In this document: positions 5,696-7,075 of the stretch, one piece after another
Layout of the letters: each line of letters begins with the position of its first letter
Numbering within the stretch: position 1 is the stretch's first letter
NCBI GenBank assembly: GCA_021731185.1
Contig: JAKFXW010000050.1
Span: forward strand, 1 to 7,075
Length of the DNA stretch: 7,075 nt
Source: Gallionellaceae bacterium
Lineage (GTDB): Bacteria; Pseudomonadota; Gammaproteobacteria; Burkholderiales; Gallionellaceae
Reading direction: 5' to 3'
Translations under genes and position numbers: made by a program
Notes under the pieces: model-generated
Databases searched by the model: none
Seen by the model: only the letters and a program-made list of their open reading frames with translations
Told to the model about the DNA's origin: nothing

Positions 5696-7075
5696 ATGGA
5701 ATTAACAGGGGAGTTGACAGGCGCAGAAATAACCGTCCAATGCTTGCAGGAAGAAGGTGTTGAGTACATATTTGGTTACCCAGGCGGGGCTGCGCTGCAT
5801 ATTTATGATGCGTTGTTCCGGCAGGATAAAGTCAAGCATATTTTAGTGCGCCACGAGCAGGCAGCAGTACATGCGGCGGATGGTTATTCGCGTTCGTCAG
5901 AAAAAGTGGGTGTGGCGCTGGTCACTTCCGGTCCCGGAATTACTAATGCGGTAACGGGTATCGCCACCGCTTATATGGATTCCATACCGATGGTGGTAAT
6001 CAGCGGTCAAGTGCCTTCCACCATGATCGGCGAAGATGCGTTTCAAGAGGTGGATGCGGTAGGCATTACACGTCCCTGTGTGAAGCACAATTTTTTAATC
6101 AAGGACGTGCGCGACATCGCGCCGACGATAAAGAAAGCGTTTTATCTGGCCAGATCCGGTCGCCCTGGCCCAGTGTTGGTCGATATTCCCAAAGATATAT
6201 CCTTTCAAAAAACCACGTTTAACTATTCTGATCCAGTCGTCATTCGCTCCTACAATCCGCCAGGCGAAGGGGATATGAATCAGGTCAGGAAAGCTATCCA
6301 GCTTTTGATGACCGCCAAACGCCCGATGATGTACAGCGGCGGCGGAGTGATTTTATCGGGTGCTTCAGCAGAATTGACCGAGCTGGTACGCTTGCTGGGC
6401 TTTCCTTGCACCAATACGCTCATGGGTTTGGGTGCGTATCCGGCGACCGATAAGCTATTCGTTGGTATGCCCGGTATGCACGGCACGTATGAAGCCTGCA
6501 TGGCCATGCAGAATTGCGATGTGTTGATCGCCATCGGTGCGCGGTTTGATGATCGCGTGGTGGGTAAGGTCGAACACTTTAACCAGGTGCCGCGCAAAAT
6601 TATTCATCTCGATATTGATCCTTCTTCCATCGCTAAACGCGTTAAGGTGGACGTGCCCGTGGTGGGCGATTTAAAGCTGGTACTGAATCAATTTTTGGCT
6701 GAGTTGCGCAGCACCAAGCAAAAGCCGAATGCGGCTGAGTTGGCGGTGTGGTGGAAGCAGGTAAACGATTGGCGCTTCAAGGGCGGCGGCCTCAAATACA
6801 ATAATTCTACCGAGATTATCAAGCCGCAATATGTCATCGAAAAATTGTATGAAGTGACGGGTGGCGATGCCTTTGTGACTTCGGATGTCGGTCAGCATCA
6901 AATGTGGGCGGCGCAATATTATAAATTTATCAAACCACGTCGTTGGATTAACTCCGGCGGTTTGGGCACAATGGGCTTTGGCCTGCCTGCTGCGATGGGC
7001 GTGCAGTTGATTAATCCCGGCGCGACGGTGGCGTGCGTCACGGGCGAGGGCAGTATTCAGATGAATATTCAGGAG
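5696..7075 (+). CDS. ilvB: Acetolactate synthase large subunit, biosynthetic type (3' end beyond window)
   Basis: The catalytic subunit of acetohydroxyacid synthase joins pyruvate with pyruvate or 2-ketobutyrate, the first common step of valine, leucine and isoleucine synthesis in the cytoplasm. 460 codons are visible and in frame to the last base; about 110 more are expected. The N-terminal ThDP domain has GYPGGAAL (27-34) and the catalytic glutamate E54 in RHEQAAVHAADGYSR. The central domain has GARFDDR (281-287). The C-terminal ThDP domain has VGQHQMW (398-404), GGLGTMGFGLPAA (421-433) and TGEGSIQMN (449-457), where E451 replaces the usual Asp of GDG. ATG 5696 is the first start after an in-frame TAG at 5687-5689; GGTAGTGGG just upstream gives a mediocre ribosome site. 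ilvH and ilvC probably follow outside the window. ilvI would be an equally valid name. Confidence 0.95.
   Translation, partial: MELTGELTGAEITVQCLQEEGVEYIFGYPGGAALHIYDALFRQDKVKHILVRHEQAAVHAADGYSRSSEKVGVALVTSGPGITNAVTGIATAYMDSIPMVVISGQVPSTMIGEDAFQEVDAVGITRPCVKHNFLIKDVRDIAPTIKKAFYLARSGRPGPVLVDIPKDISFQKTTFNYSDPVVIRSYNPPGEGDMNQVRKAIQLLMTAKRPMMYSGGGVILSGASAELTELVRLLGFPCTNTLMGLGAYPATDKLFVGMPGMHGTYEACMAMQNCDVLIAIGARFDDRVVGKVEHFNQVPRKIIHLDIDPSSIAKRVKVDVPVVGDLKLVLNQFLAELRSTKQKPNAAELAVWWKQVNDWRFKGGGLKYNNSTEIIKPQYVIEKLYEVTGGDAFVTSDVGQHQMWAAQYYKFIKPRRWINSGGLGTMGFGLPAAMGVQLINPGATVACVTGEGSIQMNIQE

Overview
The window reads as chromosome of a betaproteobacterium with moderate GC content. The lineage call rests on gene content. 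A four-gene minus-strand cluster matches in order, architecture and spacing the phcBSRQ quorum-sensing operon first described in Ralstonia solanacearum, and the acetolactate synthase carries a GEG instead of the usual GDG metal/ThDP motif, a form I recall from betaproteobacteria. The genus cannot be fixed from the sequence; a Nitrosomonadales/Gallionellaceae-like or Burkholderiales organism would fit, with low confidence.

Positions 4386 down to 1 (minus strand) hold the signalling operon. A SAM-dependent methyltransferase (PhcB-like) should make a fatty-acid methyl-ester autoinducer of the 3-hydroxypalmitate methyl ester type. A six-helix membrane histidine kinase (PhcS-like) should sense it. 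A receiver fused to a histidine-kinase module (PhcR-like) and a second receiver protein (PhcQ-like, cut by the window start) would carry the phosphate signal. Gaps of 17 bp separate phcB/phcS and phcR/phcQ. A longer gap of 131 bp with a C/G-rich imperfect inverted repeat separates phcS and phcR. PhcA, the LysR-type output regulator of the Ralstonia system, is not in this window.

Positions 4387-4843 are a divergent intergenic region of 457 bp. It holds a possible AT-rich -10 element and a 7-bp inverted repeat upstream of phcB, a probable C-terminal scrap of an IS3-family transposase, and a REP-like palindrome. Positions 4844-5407 (plus) encode a small exported protein with an Lcl/DUF1566 domain behind an excellent ribosome binding site. 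Positions 5408-5695 hold an AT-rich perfect hairpin and what looks like the first 35 codons of an IS5-family transposase. From 5696 to the end of the window (plus) runs the biosynthetic acetolactate synthase large subunit, open at the right edge.

The quorum-sensing operon is the main biology. The two transposase scraps and the palindrome mark the region between it and the housekeeping ilv locus as a place of past insertions.
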